From Marthasterias glacialis (Eukaryota; Echinodermata; Asteroidea; Forcipulatida; Asteriidae), in contig OU452226.1 in NCBI GenBank assembly GCA_911728455.2, positions 10,453,498-10,517,497 of the forward strand: DNA of 64,000 bases, written 5' to 3'. The notes under the pieces are model-generated. The model worked only from the letters and a program-made list of their open reading frames with translations, made no database searches and was not told the DNA's origin. This document shows positions 44,315 through 64,000 of the stretch, piece after piece. The translations under genes and the position numbers were made by a program. How positions within the stretch are numbered: position 1 is the stretch's first letter; every line of letters starts with the position of its first letter.

Positions 44315-44769
44315 ACAGTGGATGTCTGAAATGTTTTTAATTTGGTTAAATTTTAAATATGTATGTGTTTTTTTTTAAGTGTGTTCTGCCAGTGTCACTC
44401 TAGTCTTGGCCCGAGACATCAGTGGATTGTGTTATACACTTGTATTTATTTGTAATAGAGCGCCCTCGTACAACTTGATTTAACCAACTTGAGCAGCTCT
44501 CACTAACATCTTAGGAATCCTGCAGCATTGGGTTAACTTTTTCTTTGTTTTCTCCCCAGTCTTTTCAAGGGAACTGATCAGCGCGCAATCGCCGAATTTT
44601 ACATAAATTATTATGTGACCGAGGGTCATGTTTGTTAACGGTAATAATTTTTGTAAATTTATTTCTGCGATCATGCGCTAGTTCCATGGTTCCCTAGGAA
44701 AGGCTGGGGAGAAAACAAAAGAAAAAGTTAGCCCAGTCCTGCAGGATTCCCAGGACATTAGTGAGCGCT

Positions 44770-44934
44770 GTAGTCGATTTCACCAAACTCTTCCTAACTT
44801 AGGACTGATCCTCGAAACTTAAAGATGCATAGTGATTTGTATTGTGACATCACACTGTCCTTAGCAATTAAGATTGATTCATACATTTACTCATCTTAAG
44901 ATTGATCTTAGCACTTCAAGAAATCGACTGCTGG
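44770..44934. mobile_element. MITE, AGTCGATTTCAC...AAGAG/CTTAG family (copy 1)
   Basis: Left GTAGTCGATTTCACCAAACTC and right CTTCAAGAAATCGACTGC are inverted. The interior has GTGATTTGTATTGTGACATC and GATTGATCTTAGC. Relatives are at 59411-59560 and, interrupted, 56169-56441. Confidence 0.7.
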
Positions 44935-45221
44935 TCAAGTTGATCAAGTCATGCTGTAAGAGGGCGCCCTATTACGAATTACTGCCAGCATACATACACA
45001 ATCCACTATCATTCACTGACGTCTTGGGCCAACACTAGCGCCACTCGGGAAGAATAAGGAAAAGTCTTTGGACAGCGAAGGAAAGGGTGAAATGGAGAGA
45101 TGACAAATAGAACATTCCAACTCTTTCTAACGTTAAAATGAATTAGGAAATACCAATGATTAACTGAACATTTTTTTCTCGGACTGCCTGCTTGCCTTGT
45201 GTCGTTCGTAAAAGTTTGCTA

Positions 45222-45227
45222 AATAAA
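45222..45227 (+). promoter_or_regulatory. Candidate poly(A) signal of ZCCHC8
   Basis: AATAAA about 900 bases after the stop and five bases before an A-rich run. Alternative hexamers downstream (45573) cannot be excluded. Confidence 0.35.
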
Positions 45228-46510
45228 AATAGAAAAAAAAAAAACAATTGATACCCCATTACATTTGTCATGTAGACTAGCAGTCAAACTAATGGTATTG
45301 TAATCTCAAAATTCACAGTAAAATGGAATTGGGATATTACTTTTGCTGGTATTCCATAATTGTAAAATATCTCTTCTTAAGAAATGCTACCCCCTTTGTT
45401 TTGTTTTATCCGATCAATACTAAGAAAACAGTTGAAATTGAAGATGTCTTGGTTGGGTTCATACTTTTTAAGCCAAAAATTAAATAGTCCACTTCTCAGA
45501 TATTTCCATATTGTAACACATCACCACCATGGTTATTTTTATAGAACTGTCATAACTTTTTAAATAGTTACAATAAAACCCCACACATTTGTCTGACATG
45601 TTTGAGCAAAGATTTTTTTCATGGATTGTGGTTTGTTTTAGCTATTTTTCATAATCTGTTGGTTTTTTTTCAGGGAGAAAACAAAAACTTGGGTCGGATT
45701 TGTTTTTAGCAAATTGTGTTATGTTCACATAACCTCAAAAGGCAGATTTAATCTGCATGTAAACACAAAAATAAAAATGGATTTGGATATTAAAGTACGT
45801 CCCAAGATCATCATTTTGCCCGGAAGTGAATTGCGTCAAGATGGCAGCATTTTCATGATGAATAACATTTTGGATCTTAACAAGATGTAATCTATACTTA
45901 GTGCCCATGTTTTATTTTATGAATGGTTTTGTTTTTGTTTTTTATGTTATTCATTTGTTTTGTTTCATTACAATGAATGTCTTTGTACCCAAACCCATAC
46001 CACAGAAATCATTTTTTAAGTATGACAACTTTTTTCAAAAGTACAATTTTAAGCAATTTGTATATTTGTAGAATGTTTTTATTCAAGAATCCTGGAAAGA
46101 TCAATCAGATAAACCACACATTTTACATCAAACTGTTTATTTCCCTTGCACATTTATTCCTTTTAAACTTATTGCTTATTACTGTAGATCATGTTTCTCT
46201 TCGCCAAACCTCCAAGCCCAATCCAAAAACAGACACCCCCATTGTCAGTGGGTTTCGGCCTCCATTTTTCAACTTGAGTCTTTTATTCCAAGCATCCGTC
46301 ACCCTCTACCTGATTCTCATGTGTCATGTATTCACAGCCCTGCTTCTTCATGGAGGCAAGAGGCAATTGCCCCCGTGCCCCTTTTCATTGCCTAGGTGCC
46401 CCTCGAAATGTTCCTGTATTTGTAGAGATTTACCGTTCCCTCTTAAAAGTGCCCTTCAACATAAAATAGTTCATTCTTGATACTAAACTGGAGTCACACT
46501 ATTAAATTGA

Positions 46511-46651
46511 ATGGGAGACTTTTGGACGGTCCTTTTTCACGATTCTCACTAGTAGTACGCATGCTCAGAGCCTCATGCGCAGTACTGAGCATGTGCACGC
46601 ATGCTCACAACTGTCAGAACTGTCTGCTTCTGCCAGCATCTCAAAAGTCTT
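46511..46651. mobile_element. Foldback/MITE, GGGAGACTTTTGGACGGTCC family (copy 2)
   Basis: Starts GGGAGACTTTTGGACGGTCC and ends CATCTCAAAAGTCTTGC. The interior has GTACGCATGCTCAGAGC and TGAGCATGTGCACGCATGC. Same order as 25266-25413. Confidence 0.7.
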
Positions 46652-46951
46652 GCATTCAATTCAATGGACTCATAGAGTTAAATATAAGAACAAGAGGGCA
46701 TACAAAACCTAGTCTTGATTGGCGACGCCAGTTTTCGTATTAGTACTGATAGAGGGCGCAACATCGACTAGCTCGGAGGGACTGGGCAAGTCTACCGAGT
46801 TCGTTTTGATCCAGATGTTTGATACAGATATCTCTTCTCCAGTTGTTCGTGTTGCGAAATCAGCAAATACGTTAACAAAAACGAACATCGCCAATCAAGA
46901 CTTTACAAAACCATGTTACACGGCCCGATGAAGCATCCCCCCATTGTGCTG

Positions 46952-47198
46952 GTTATAGAACACCGTAGGCGCAAGATGGGGAACCCTGGCTGAAATGTGA
47001 AATCTCACTGGATGCCATATCAGCAAGTGACTATTGATACAATAGATACGTGCAGACCAGTGTAGACAATGACCATTGCTATCAATGGGAAACAAAGCAT
47101 TCACTTGCCAAAATGGCGCCCATGTGTACTTTACTGTCCAACAATAGATAATGGCCCAGTTCCCCATCTTGCGCCTTCGGCGCTCTATAATCTTTGGT
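46952..47198. mobile_element. Long-TIR MITE, GAGCGCCGTAGGCGC family (copy 2)
   Basis: TTATAGAACACCGTAGGCGC and AAGATGGGGAAC on the left, GTTCCCCATCTTGCGCC and TTCGGCGCTCTATAATC on the right. The interior closely matches 1530-1803 (CACTGGATGCCAT, ACAATGACCATTGCTATCAA, CACTTGCCAAAATGGCGCCC). Confidence 0.8.
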
Positions 47199-47339
47199 GC
47201 TGACATATCAAATTACACTTGTCACTCATCAGTTTAAACAGCAAACAATTTCTAAGTGGACATTTGTATGTAATTAACACGCAGGGATCTATGCCCATGG
47301 AGGGGGGGTCAGCAGAGTTACGTGCATGACATAGCGTGT

Positions 47340-47770
47340 GGCGTGTCGTGGCCGAGCGGATAAGATTACCGGACTTAGGCTCTGGTGTTTCTGATCAGCA
47401 GAGTATGGGTTCGAGTCTCCGTCGTGACACTTGTGTCCTTAAAGCAAGACACTTAACCATTATTGCTGCGTCCTTCGGATGGGACGTAAAAGCTGTTGGT
47501 CCCATGTGTTGTGTAATGCACGTAAAAGAACCCTGTGCATTTATCATAAAGAGAAGGGGTTCGCTCCAGTGTTCCTGGTTTGATCGGCTGCAGATTGCGC
47601 CACAGCACCTTGTAAACCATTACATGGTGCTATGTAAAGGAACAGGTCTCATACTTCAAAAACGTAACTCATCATACCTTGCAGGAAAAAATACTGAGTG
47701 CTTTGAGACGCCCATCAGGTTGTGATAAAGCGCTATATAAGAACTGTGTATTATTATTATTATTATTATA
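47340..47770 (+). mobile_element. tRNA-Leu(CAA)-derived SINE, copy 7 (full length)
   Basis: Complete head (GGCGTGTCGTGGCCGAGCGG ... GGGTTCGAGTCTCC), body and tail (CTTTGAGACGCCCATCAGG, GATAAAGCGCTATATAAG) ending in (TTA)n. In the spacer between the convergent ZCCHC8 and argininosuccinate lyase genes. Confidence 0.9.
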
Positions 47771-48184
47771 GTGAGTGCTCCATCTACTTCTAACTCTATG
47801 AATGGCTTTTTCTTCCTGCCTCATTTTGGTTTTCATACATAAAAATGACGGAACACAAAATGGCTGCACAGTGACAAAACCCTTTACTCTGATAATTGAA
47901 GACGTGCCTACAAGCTCTAACAATTATTAATGAACTCAACACTCTCTAAGTTATTGCATTTTTAAAAAACCCAAATGTGTTTTTCTGAGGAATCTATTTG
48001 CAGAAGAACACACAAGTTAACGAATCAAATATCAACATTTTACACAGACTTTTACACAACATTTTAGTACCTCCCTGTGAATAAACCATAGAAATGAGAT
48101 CAGAAGAATGCTGAGCTTGACGGCAATCTGCGTCCTGCTGTGGACACAGTGTATCCATACCATGCGACACAAATGTATGGCAAA

Positions 48185-48460
48185 ATGGTTTTACACGACA
48201 CGCACGGATATGGCAAACTGGCATTACATGACATGCGTGGATATGGCAAAATTGTTATTACATGACATGCGTGGATATAGCAAACTGGTACTACATGACA
48301 CGCGTGGATATGGCAAACTGGTATTACACGACATGCGTGGATATGACAAAATTGTTATTACATGACATGCGTGGATATAGCAAACTGGTACTACATGACA
48401 TGCGTGGATATGACAAACTGGTATTACATGACATGCGTGGATATGACAAAATGGTAACCT
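48185..48460 (+). repeat. 33-bp minisatellite, about 8 units
   Basis: The unit is ATGACATGCGTGGATATGG then CAAACTGGTATTAC, with two alternating subtypes (AAACTGGTA and AAATTGTTA). As 33 is a multiple of three, open frames run through it on both strands. Units are directly adjacent with no spacers, so it is not a CRISPR array. Confidence 0.92.
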
Positions 48461-48840
48461 AAGTCGCTTGGATAATAACTCACTCGACATTCTCGGTATT
48501 CTATTTCTATAGATAAAACCTACAAGACATGAGACAGGTAATAACATTCACCTTGCTATTTCAGAAAAAAAACAATAACATTTCAGACACAAGTACAATG
48601 TTATTCAAAAATGTCCTTTTAAATTTGCATGGCCAGATTTTTAAATTTTCTGAATGACTGTTTTTCATGAGTTTATCAAATTTAACTTTCATTGTTTCTT
48701 CATGTTAATGGAAGCACCTTTATCAATGGAAGTTTTAAGATATGTTTTAAAAATGGACGGTTCAAATACAGAAATTTGTGATGCCCAGCAGCATAGATTG
48801 ATGAAATGAAAACTGGCAGAATAAACATTATTATTTTTTT

Positions 48841-48846
48841 TTTATT
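48841..48846 (-). promoter_or_regulatory. Candidate poly(A) signal of argininosuccinate lyase
   Basis: TTTATT on the + strand (AATAAA on the - strand), about 250 bases downstream of the lyase stop codon. Confidence 0.45.
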
Positions 48847-49093
48847 ATAAAACCTTCACAGATATTTGCATTTACGCAAAGAGTCATAAACATTCCTCCC
48901 TCCGAAACTAAGGTTGGAATGGAAAACAGCTTGGTACCTTCAATATTTCAGTGCTACAATATATTTTGCGTGTAGGGAATCAGACATGAAGACAAAACCC
49001 CAAGTGACTTATAAAGATGCATCAGCATACCTCTGACACCCTCATACATATTCCTAAATAATACGCACATTCTCATTGGATGACATCCTCCAC

Positions 49094-58740
<9,647 letters not shown>

Positions 58741-60463
58741 ATCTCTGAGGTAAAACTGCAGTGCTTGCAGAAACCAGTCAAGTTCAGCTGCTTAGCAATA
58801 TGTAGTACACGCACTGTCCTTACTCTATGTATGGAGGTCCGAGTGATGTGGCAGATGGCATGTAGCAACCGCTCTCCTCAAACTAAACTGAAAATGTGTA
58901 CTTGGGTTGTGTGAATACAAACAGAAATTCCTGTACTAAATCATAAATCTACAACAAGTACAACGGCAGGGTGGGTCACTGATGACTGGCTCAGTGCAAT
59001 TTAACCCGGGGCTGCAAGATGAGTCCTTGCTCTATGCATGAACACACACGCAGTGCAGTTAATTAAACAACATGAACCAGCAGACTACACTGACCAAATA
59101 CATGGAAACTTAGGCCGGCAGAGTTCAAGCGCTCGATCGTGTCGTCTGCTATTTCGTTATAGCGCCCTCTATTTTTGGCTCTTGTAAAACTATGGGCCTT
59201 TTCGAAAACACTGCTTTGCTTCGACCGAAAGTCATTTTGGTGCTCATGTGACAGGGCCGGGTGTACACCCCCTGTTACTGTGTCTTCATTGTGTTCTCGG
59301 ATTTACCGAGAATTTTAGGGGGCAGCGGTGTTGGAGTACGGTAACAGTTTTCTTTTTTTAATGGGGAGGGGGAAGGGCCACTCCCTCTACTTCAAAGAAG
59401 ACAACGTCCAGGGGTCGAGTTCACAAAGAGCTAAGATTTATCTTAACTGCGAATCACTCTTAGTTGCTAAGCAAAGTGTGATGTCACAATACAAATTACT
59501 ATGGTAATACCGACAACTCATCTTCAGATGAATCTTAGTACTTTGTGAAATCGACCCCTGGCCAGATTCGTAGGCTGCAGTTTCAAACAGCCCATCGTTA
59601 GCTCAGTATACCTTTTGATGGTGGTTCAATGAATTAAGTTCGTCAAGGCGTCCGAGATGAAATCTCTTACTCCTTTCAATATCGATGTTTCCCTCTCAAA
59701 TAATCTATTGTTTTACCCAGACGACGACAAAAATATCTGCCAGGGGGATGGACTAGGTACAAGGGCAAGCCCGGGCCAGAAAATAATTACACACATTGTC
59801 ATCATTTTGTTGTTGGTTTTTGTTGTTTTACGATGTATCCAATTTAAATCTTGAATGGTTTCAAGAAGTAAGTTTTCTTACAATTAGGCTTTAATAAATA
59901 ATGGGGACAAATAATACGAAATTACTGATGGTGTATTCAATTACAACGTCCATTGGTGGTGTCGTCGGTTCGGACTTGATTTTTCACTCGAAATGCTTCT
60001 CGTATTATAATTATAGTGGGCTGTGGGCTATGGCATAGATCACAAGACGTATTTAACAGTCGTTAACTCAAAATTTTCCTTTTGTAGCTGTTTAAAGCAT
60101 GGAGGAAGGGAGGCAACAATTTTGATCGTCCAAACACAATCTTTGAAAAGTTGCACGTGGCCGCCGGCGGTGTGAACACCACATTTTTTTTGACATCTCA
60201 CGCTTTGCGTACATAGCGCCCTCTACAATATTTGCTGGCATTAGTCTGACACCAAAGCAAACGTCAAATGACATTTGGTGTGCTTATTATAGGTAAATCT
60301 GGCGTCGATGGGACTAGGTACACGTCGGCTCCATGTGTTGTACGTTTAAATTTCTCGAAATCTAGCAAGGCAAGCTGCGTGACGTTGTAATTTTACCTCA
60401 TCCATATTCTTTCCCGACTGACGAATTACTTGGACTGCGACCGACGAAAAGAAAAGATTCAAA
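58741..60463. other. Spacer between divergent ASL and the unknown gene
   Basis: Expected to hold both promoters; no core element can be defended. It contains the MITE 59411-59560 and otherwise unique AT-rich DNA. No coding sequence recognised. Confidence 0.45.
59411..59560. mobile_element. MITE, GGGTCGAGTTCACAAAGAGC family (copy 3, intact)
   Basis: GGGGTCGAGTTCACAAAGAG with CTAAGATTTATCTTAA on the left, and AATCTTAGTACTTTGTGAAA with TCGACCCC on the right, are inverted over about 30 bases. 150 bp in total. It lies between the divergent ASL and unknown genes. Confidence 0.75.
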
Positions 60464-62271
60464 ATGTCCGGCAGAGTGAAACAACGAAGCTCAGCGAATC
60501 CGACGGATTCTGCCAGTGTTTCAGTGAATGAGAGGATTCTGAAAGAATGCCATACGCTGTACACCGACCCGGACCAAGGTAGGCAACGTCGGATTTAAAA
60601 CCCCAAAAATATATTATGACTCGAGTTCAATTTTCCACTACCTGACTACCAATCTATTTAATGAAATGATCATGAATGATGTCATCGTCATGCAACTTGT
60701 TACTTGTATGTGAAACCAGTTCTCTATGGTCAAACTACAATGTCGTGTTGGCGTTTCCTTGCTCAGTTTTGCATATAATTATTCAAACTACTAAAAGCAA
60801 ACAAAATGTAAACTAAGAAATTCCCAGGAATTAAACTGAATTGATACTATTTATAAGATAAGATGGACATGATGGAGCAATAAAACTGCTTGATAAAAAC
60901 AGTATAAATAAAAAAAATCTTATTAATAATTAATAGCAGTGATTAATAGTAATACATTACTATATAAATAATACTACTAGACAGTCGGGCCTATTGACAC
61001 TCTGCAGTTCAATTACTTAGTATTTAAGGGGGGAGGAGGAGGGGGGGGGGGGGAGATGTTAGATGCATCTGCTGCGTTTTGACCCACTATGGATGACCTA
61101 AAAGTAACCATGATTTTAAACAGTATCTTATTTACAACAATTTCCAATTTAACTTAAATAAAATTATGTAATACTGTTTCCGTACCGTAGTGTTTACTGA
61201 GTACAACTGTTATTGTTAAGTGTTACTGTTTGTGTTACTGTTTATGTTAGACTAGACCCATATAGTGCCAATATGCTGGTCTGCCTTGGCTTCCTGACCC
61301 CAAGCCCACGTTATAGCATCAGGGACTATGATGACCTTTCGAATGAGATGACCTTTCAAATGTTTCTTGCTTATATCGGAACGTATTACCTGAAAGTCAA
61401 CAATTCTCATTCTCCGATCGACCGTCTTGCCGTGCCAACAGCCTCATTCGTGGCATTGGGAGTTTAATTGTCAACCTCGGGCCCGTGATGTACAATATTT
61501 CTCACACTGAAGCGGGATTGATCGTTGGGTCATGGGCTTGAGATTGCGATTATAAGTAGTCTGGTTCCCTGACCAAAGAATCCCTGACGATAGAGATTCT
61601 TGGGTCTGGGAACCAGACTAGATTATAAGCTGCACGTGCAACCGGTGCCCTGCAACATAGAGACAAAATAATATGCAGGTGAAATGTTGATGGAATATGG
61701 CTGACTTCTGGGTACCAGTCGTCGACACATTTTCACGTAGGTTAGCCATACATGTAGGTGGTGCGACATTTTCCAAGATAGGGGTGTCGAAAAAAAATCA
61801 TTTTGAAAAGCGTACAAATCCATGACAGTAAATTTGTTTACTCAGGCTGGGTCTTTGGATATGTGAAATCACACAACTGATAGGTGTATTTACCTTAAAA
61901 TACAGAGGTTTTGTTGCAACATCGTGCTTTGCAATGATATTTTATTTTGGTGCCTTTTGTGGTTTTACCATTTGGTTTCCCACTCCTAAGAATTGTTCAG
62001 CTCACTGCACCAGTAAGGTAGTACTACTAGTAACTAGTGTATAGTATAAAGAACAAAAAATAATTTTGTGCAGGGAAAAAGAAAAGGATATTTGTTTGAA
62101 AAGTACATGCTGAGTAGTAAACAATCTTGCTGAATACTCAAAAATCGGGTTGACTGGTCTGGCCTGTGAGGGAAAAAAAAGTGATTGGAAACTTCTCTTT
62201 CCAGACCACTTCTCTTTCTCAGGAGAGCGACCTCTGGATCATGTCAACGAAGACACTTTCTTGAAAAACAG
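60464..62271 (+). CDS. Unrecognised gene, first two exons only
   Basis: Exon 1, 60464-60578: ATG in good context (AAAATGTCC), then a serine-rich N-terminus with basic residues (MSGRVKQRSS) followed by VNERILKECHTLYTDPD, which looks like a helix. It ends in phase 1 at GT (GTAGGC). Exon 2, 62223-62271 (49 nt), has a TTTCTCAG acceptor, continues in the right phase as GERPLDHVNEDTFLKN, and ends in phase 2. Together about 54 residues; the rest is beyond the window or in exons I cannot find. No signal peptide. I do not recognise the family. Exon 1 is well supported by composition and start context; exon 2 is tentative and other exons may lie between. Confidence 0.5.
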
Positions 62272-62654
62272 GTTCATAGCATCACCCTATAATATACTCA
62301 ATTTATTTCCTGGATCATTGTTCTCATTCAAAGCATAGGCTTACTTAGTACTCCAGCCTCAAGGATGTGTTGTTAAAGGAAAACAAACAATAACACTTAC
62401 ATGTACATGACTCAAATCTGTTCTCAAGTAATTTATCCGCCATTTTTTATCTTTACAGGATGGCACTGCTTTTGATATTCCCCCCTTAAAATTGTAAACA
62501 GGTGGGCAACTTTTGCCACTAACTGTGGCTTTCTTGCTTTGATTTTGAAATACTTGTTGTAAAAAGATTTCTTATTGTAATATGATGATTTGTATGTAAA
62601 CAGATGCTTAAAATTTGTCCGTCTGTTTTAACCAGTTGCCGCCGGGATTCTGTT

Positions 62655-63135
62655 GTTGTTGTCCTGTCCCCCTGGCGGGATTCTTTCGGGGGAATTGCTG
62701 GAATCTTTTTTCTTTTGAGGGTACCTCTGGCACAAAGTAGCCCTGACAAAGTATGCCAAGATTGCCGGCTCACGCTGACTTACCTCCATTCTTCCGAAAT
62801 ACAATGAATGAACAATGGTGGAAGTCTCTCGATGTCTTGTAATCCTCCTCTTGGAACAAAGGGACAAAAGTCCGTAATCGGGGATTACACAAAAACCGCC
62901 TCTCAATAGACAGAAAACACCAATATATTCAAGACCTTTTTTGTCCTTGTGTGGGTGAAACGAAACGAAGAGTTAGATGGTGTGTTTGTGGTCTGTGCGC
63001 GCTCTGCAGTGGAATGTCCGGGCGACCTTTGCTCCGGTGGTCCGAAATTACATTGACATCTTTACACGGCTTCTGGTTTCAGGCAGGGTAAACATTTGTG
63101 TATATTCATGTCATCCGGCGCCTACTGGTTAATAG
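62655..63135. repeat. About 0.5 kb dispersed element (copy 3 of 3)
   Basis: TCCTGTCCCCCTGGCGGG to CATCCGGCGCCTACTGG matches 3700-4310 in order, lacking about 85 bases found near 3830-3935 in that copy. Same orientation. Confidence 0.65.
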
Positions 63136-63435
63136 TTAGTGTTCTATATTTTAGTGTTTTTGTCTACTGTTTAAATTTCATCTTAAATTTCCCATGTGTA
63201 AAAAAGAAAGAAACAAAAATGCTAATAATAATTTTAGTGTAAAAGAAACAAGGAAACTGAGTTAGATATGCAGTAATAGTGGTAAGAGGAAAAAGAAAAC
63301 AAGTTATTGCAAAAAGTAATCCACTTCACTGCAATGAACACAAATTGATTTACAGGCCCGTCACAATATTATTATAATTATAAAAAAAAACTGCAGTGAG
63401 CCCCCCCCAAAAAAAAGAAAGAAAAAAGAAAAAAA

Positions 63436-63472
63436 ACAAAAAACAACAACAACAACAACAACAACAACAAAA
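63436..63472 (+). repeat. (CAA)n microsatellite
   Basis: About nine units of CAA inside a longer A-rich stretch (63380-63530). Confidence 0.9.
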
Positions 63473-63599
63473 ATACAAATGAACAAATGAATAGTAATAA
63501 AATAAAAAATAAAATAAAAAATATATAAGTATATATCACTACCAAATAGAAACTCTTCTGATGCACAAATGACTGGTGTTTAAAAAAAAGAGTAAAATT

Positions 63600-63942
63600 T
63601 TAATAAAGATAAAATAGAATTGGTAAAGCTTATAGTGCAGTGCTCTTACATTGTGTGACTCAATATTATACATGAAAAAAAACAAACCCAAAACATCAAA
63701 ATTTGGGCTCAATCTGTTGTCCGAGTTCGGTAGCAAATAGCAAATAGCCATGCACACTTTCCAGCATGTAAACACAATGTGCTTAATTTCAGTTGTTATA
63801 ATCGAAATTAAAATCGGGGCCTAAAATCGGGAAATATTTCTACGGAAGACTGGTACTGGTATAAACTTCATAGTAAGAAAGGTTTCAGGCTGACACTGAT
63901 AAAACAATTTTTTTGGATGAATACCAATCCTGTATTCTACCC
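63600..63942 (-). mobile_element. TIR element, AAAGGTAGAATACAGGATTGG family (copy 2, shorter)
   Basis: Inverted relative to 5445-6088. Left: AATAGAATTGGTAAAGCTTATAGTG. Middle: GGGCTCAATCTGTTGTC and CAGCATGTAAACACAATGTG. Right: ATACCAATCCTGTATTCTACC. About 345 bp against 640 in the first copy, so an internal deletion derivative. Confidence 0.7.
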
Positions 63943-64000
63943 CAAATATAGCAAACCAGATACATTTTCTTCTGCAAGAAGTCCCCCACTTGATCTGGCC

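Larger units (their letters stand above)
44315..45800 (+). other. ZCCHC8 3' UTR and downstream spacer
   Basis: No further coding sequence. A candidate AATAAA is at 45222-45227, followed at once by an A tract (45232-45243); another is at 45573. A foldback-like element at 44770-44934 lies within the presumed 3' UTR. Confidence 0.45.
62272..64000. other. Right-hand non-coding region, probably intron of the unrecognised gene
   Basis: No coding exon recognised. It is largely occupied by the dispersed element 62655-63135, a (CAA)n run and the TIR element 63600-63942. Confidence 0.4.

Noticed and set aside
48185-48460. Possible CRISPR-like array
   Set aside because: Repeats are directly adjacent with no unique spacers, and the genome is eukaryotic; it is a minisatellite.

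Overview
This is a window of a metazoan nuclear genome. Genes are split by GT-AG introns, introns and spacers are AT-rich, and tRNA-derived SINEs, a LINE, many short inverted-repeat elements and minisatellites crowd the non-coding DNA. The proteins read as invertebrate deuterostome orthologues. The recurrent tRNA-Leu(CAA)-headed SINE and the mix of repeats make an echinoderm, perhaps a sea star, my best guess; this is inference, since no database search was possible.

Layout, left to right. (1) 1-10200: the 3' two thirds of a DEAD-box RNA helicase of the DDX52/Rok1 family (+ strand, ten visible exons, 772-9527); its 5' exons lie outside the window. (2) 11736-17112: a complete five-exon classical short-chain dehydrogenase of the C-factor/sniffer-like type (+, 248 aa). 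(3) 18481-44314: a complete twelve-exon ZCCHC8 orthologue (+, 735 aa), the scaffold of the nuclear exosome targeting complex, with a 51-nt second exon. Its 10.1-kb fourth intron holds, on the opposite strand, an intact single-exon secreted C-type lectin (27473-27982), a decayed second lectin fragment next to it, and a 5'-truncated CR1/L2-like LINE (28889-30960) broken by a 188-bp internal tandem duplication. (4) 49094-58740: a complete argininosuccinate lyase gene on the - strand (14 coding exons, 463 aa), convergent with ZCCHC8. (5) 60464-62271: the first two exons of an unrecognised gene on the + strand, divergent from argininosuccinate lyase and running off the right edge.

For ZCCHC8, the dehydrogenase and argininosuccinate lyase I joined exons by checking every splice phase; each sums to a multiple of three and gives a length close to the known family. 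The helicase sums to 487 in-frame codons from its first visible exon.

The genes are unrelated housekeeping functions (rRNA processing, redox metabolism, nuclear RNA surveillance, arginine/urea metabolism) and do not form a pathway. No prokaryotic-style system, CRISPR array or gene cluster is present. The distinctive content is repeats: at least four tRNA-headed SINE families, about ten families of short TIR or foldback elements each present two or more times, one nested insertion, a foldback element whose right arm is amplified in tandem, and four minisatellites, three of them inside ZCCHC8 introns close to or containing splice-acceptor-like sequence.
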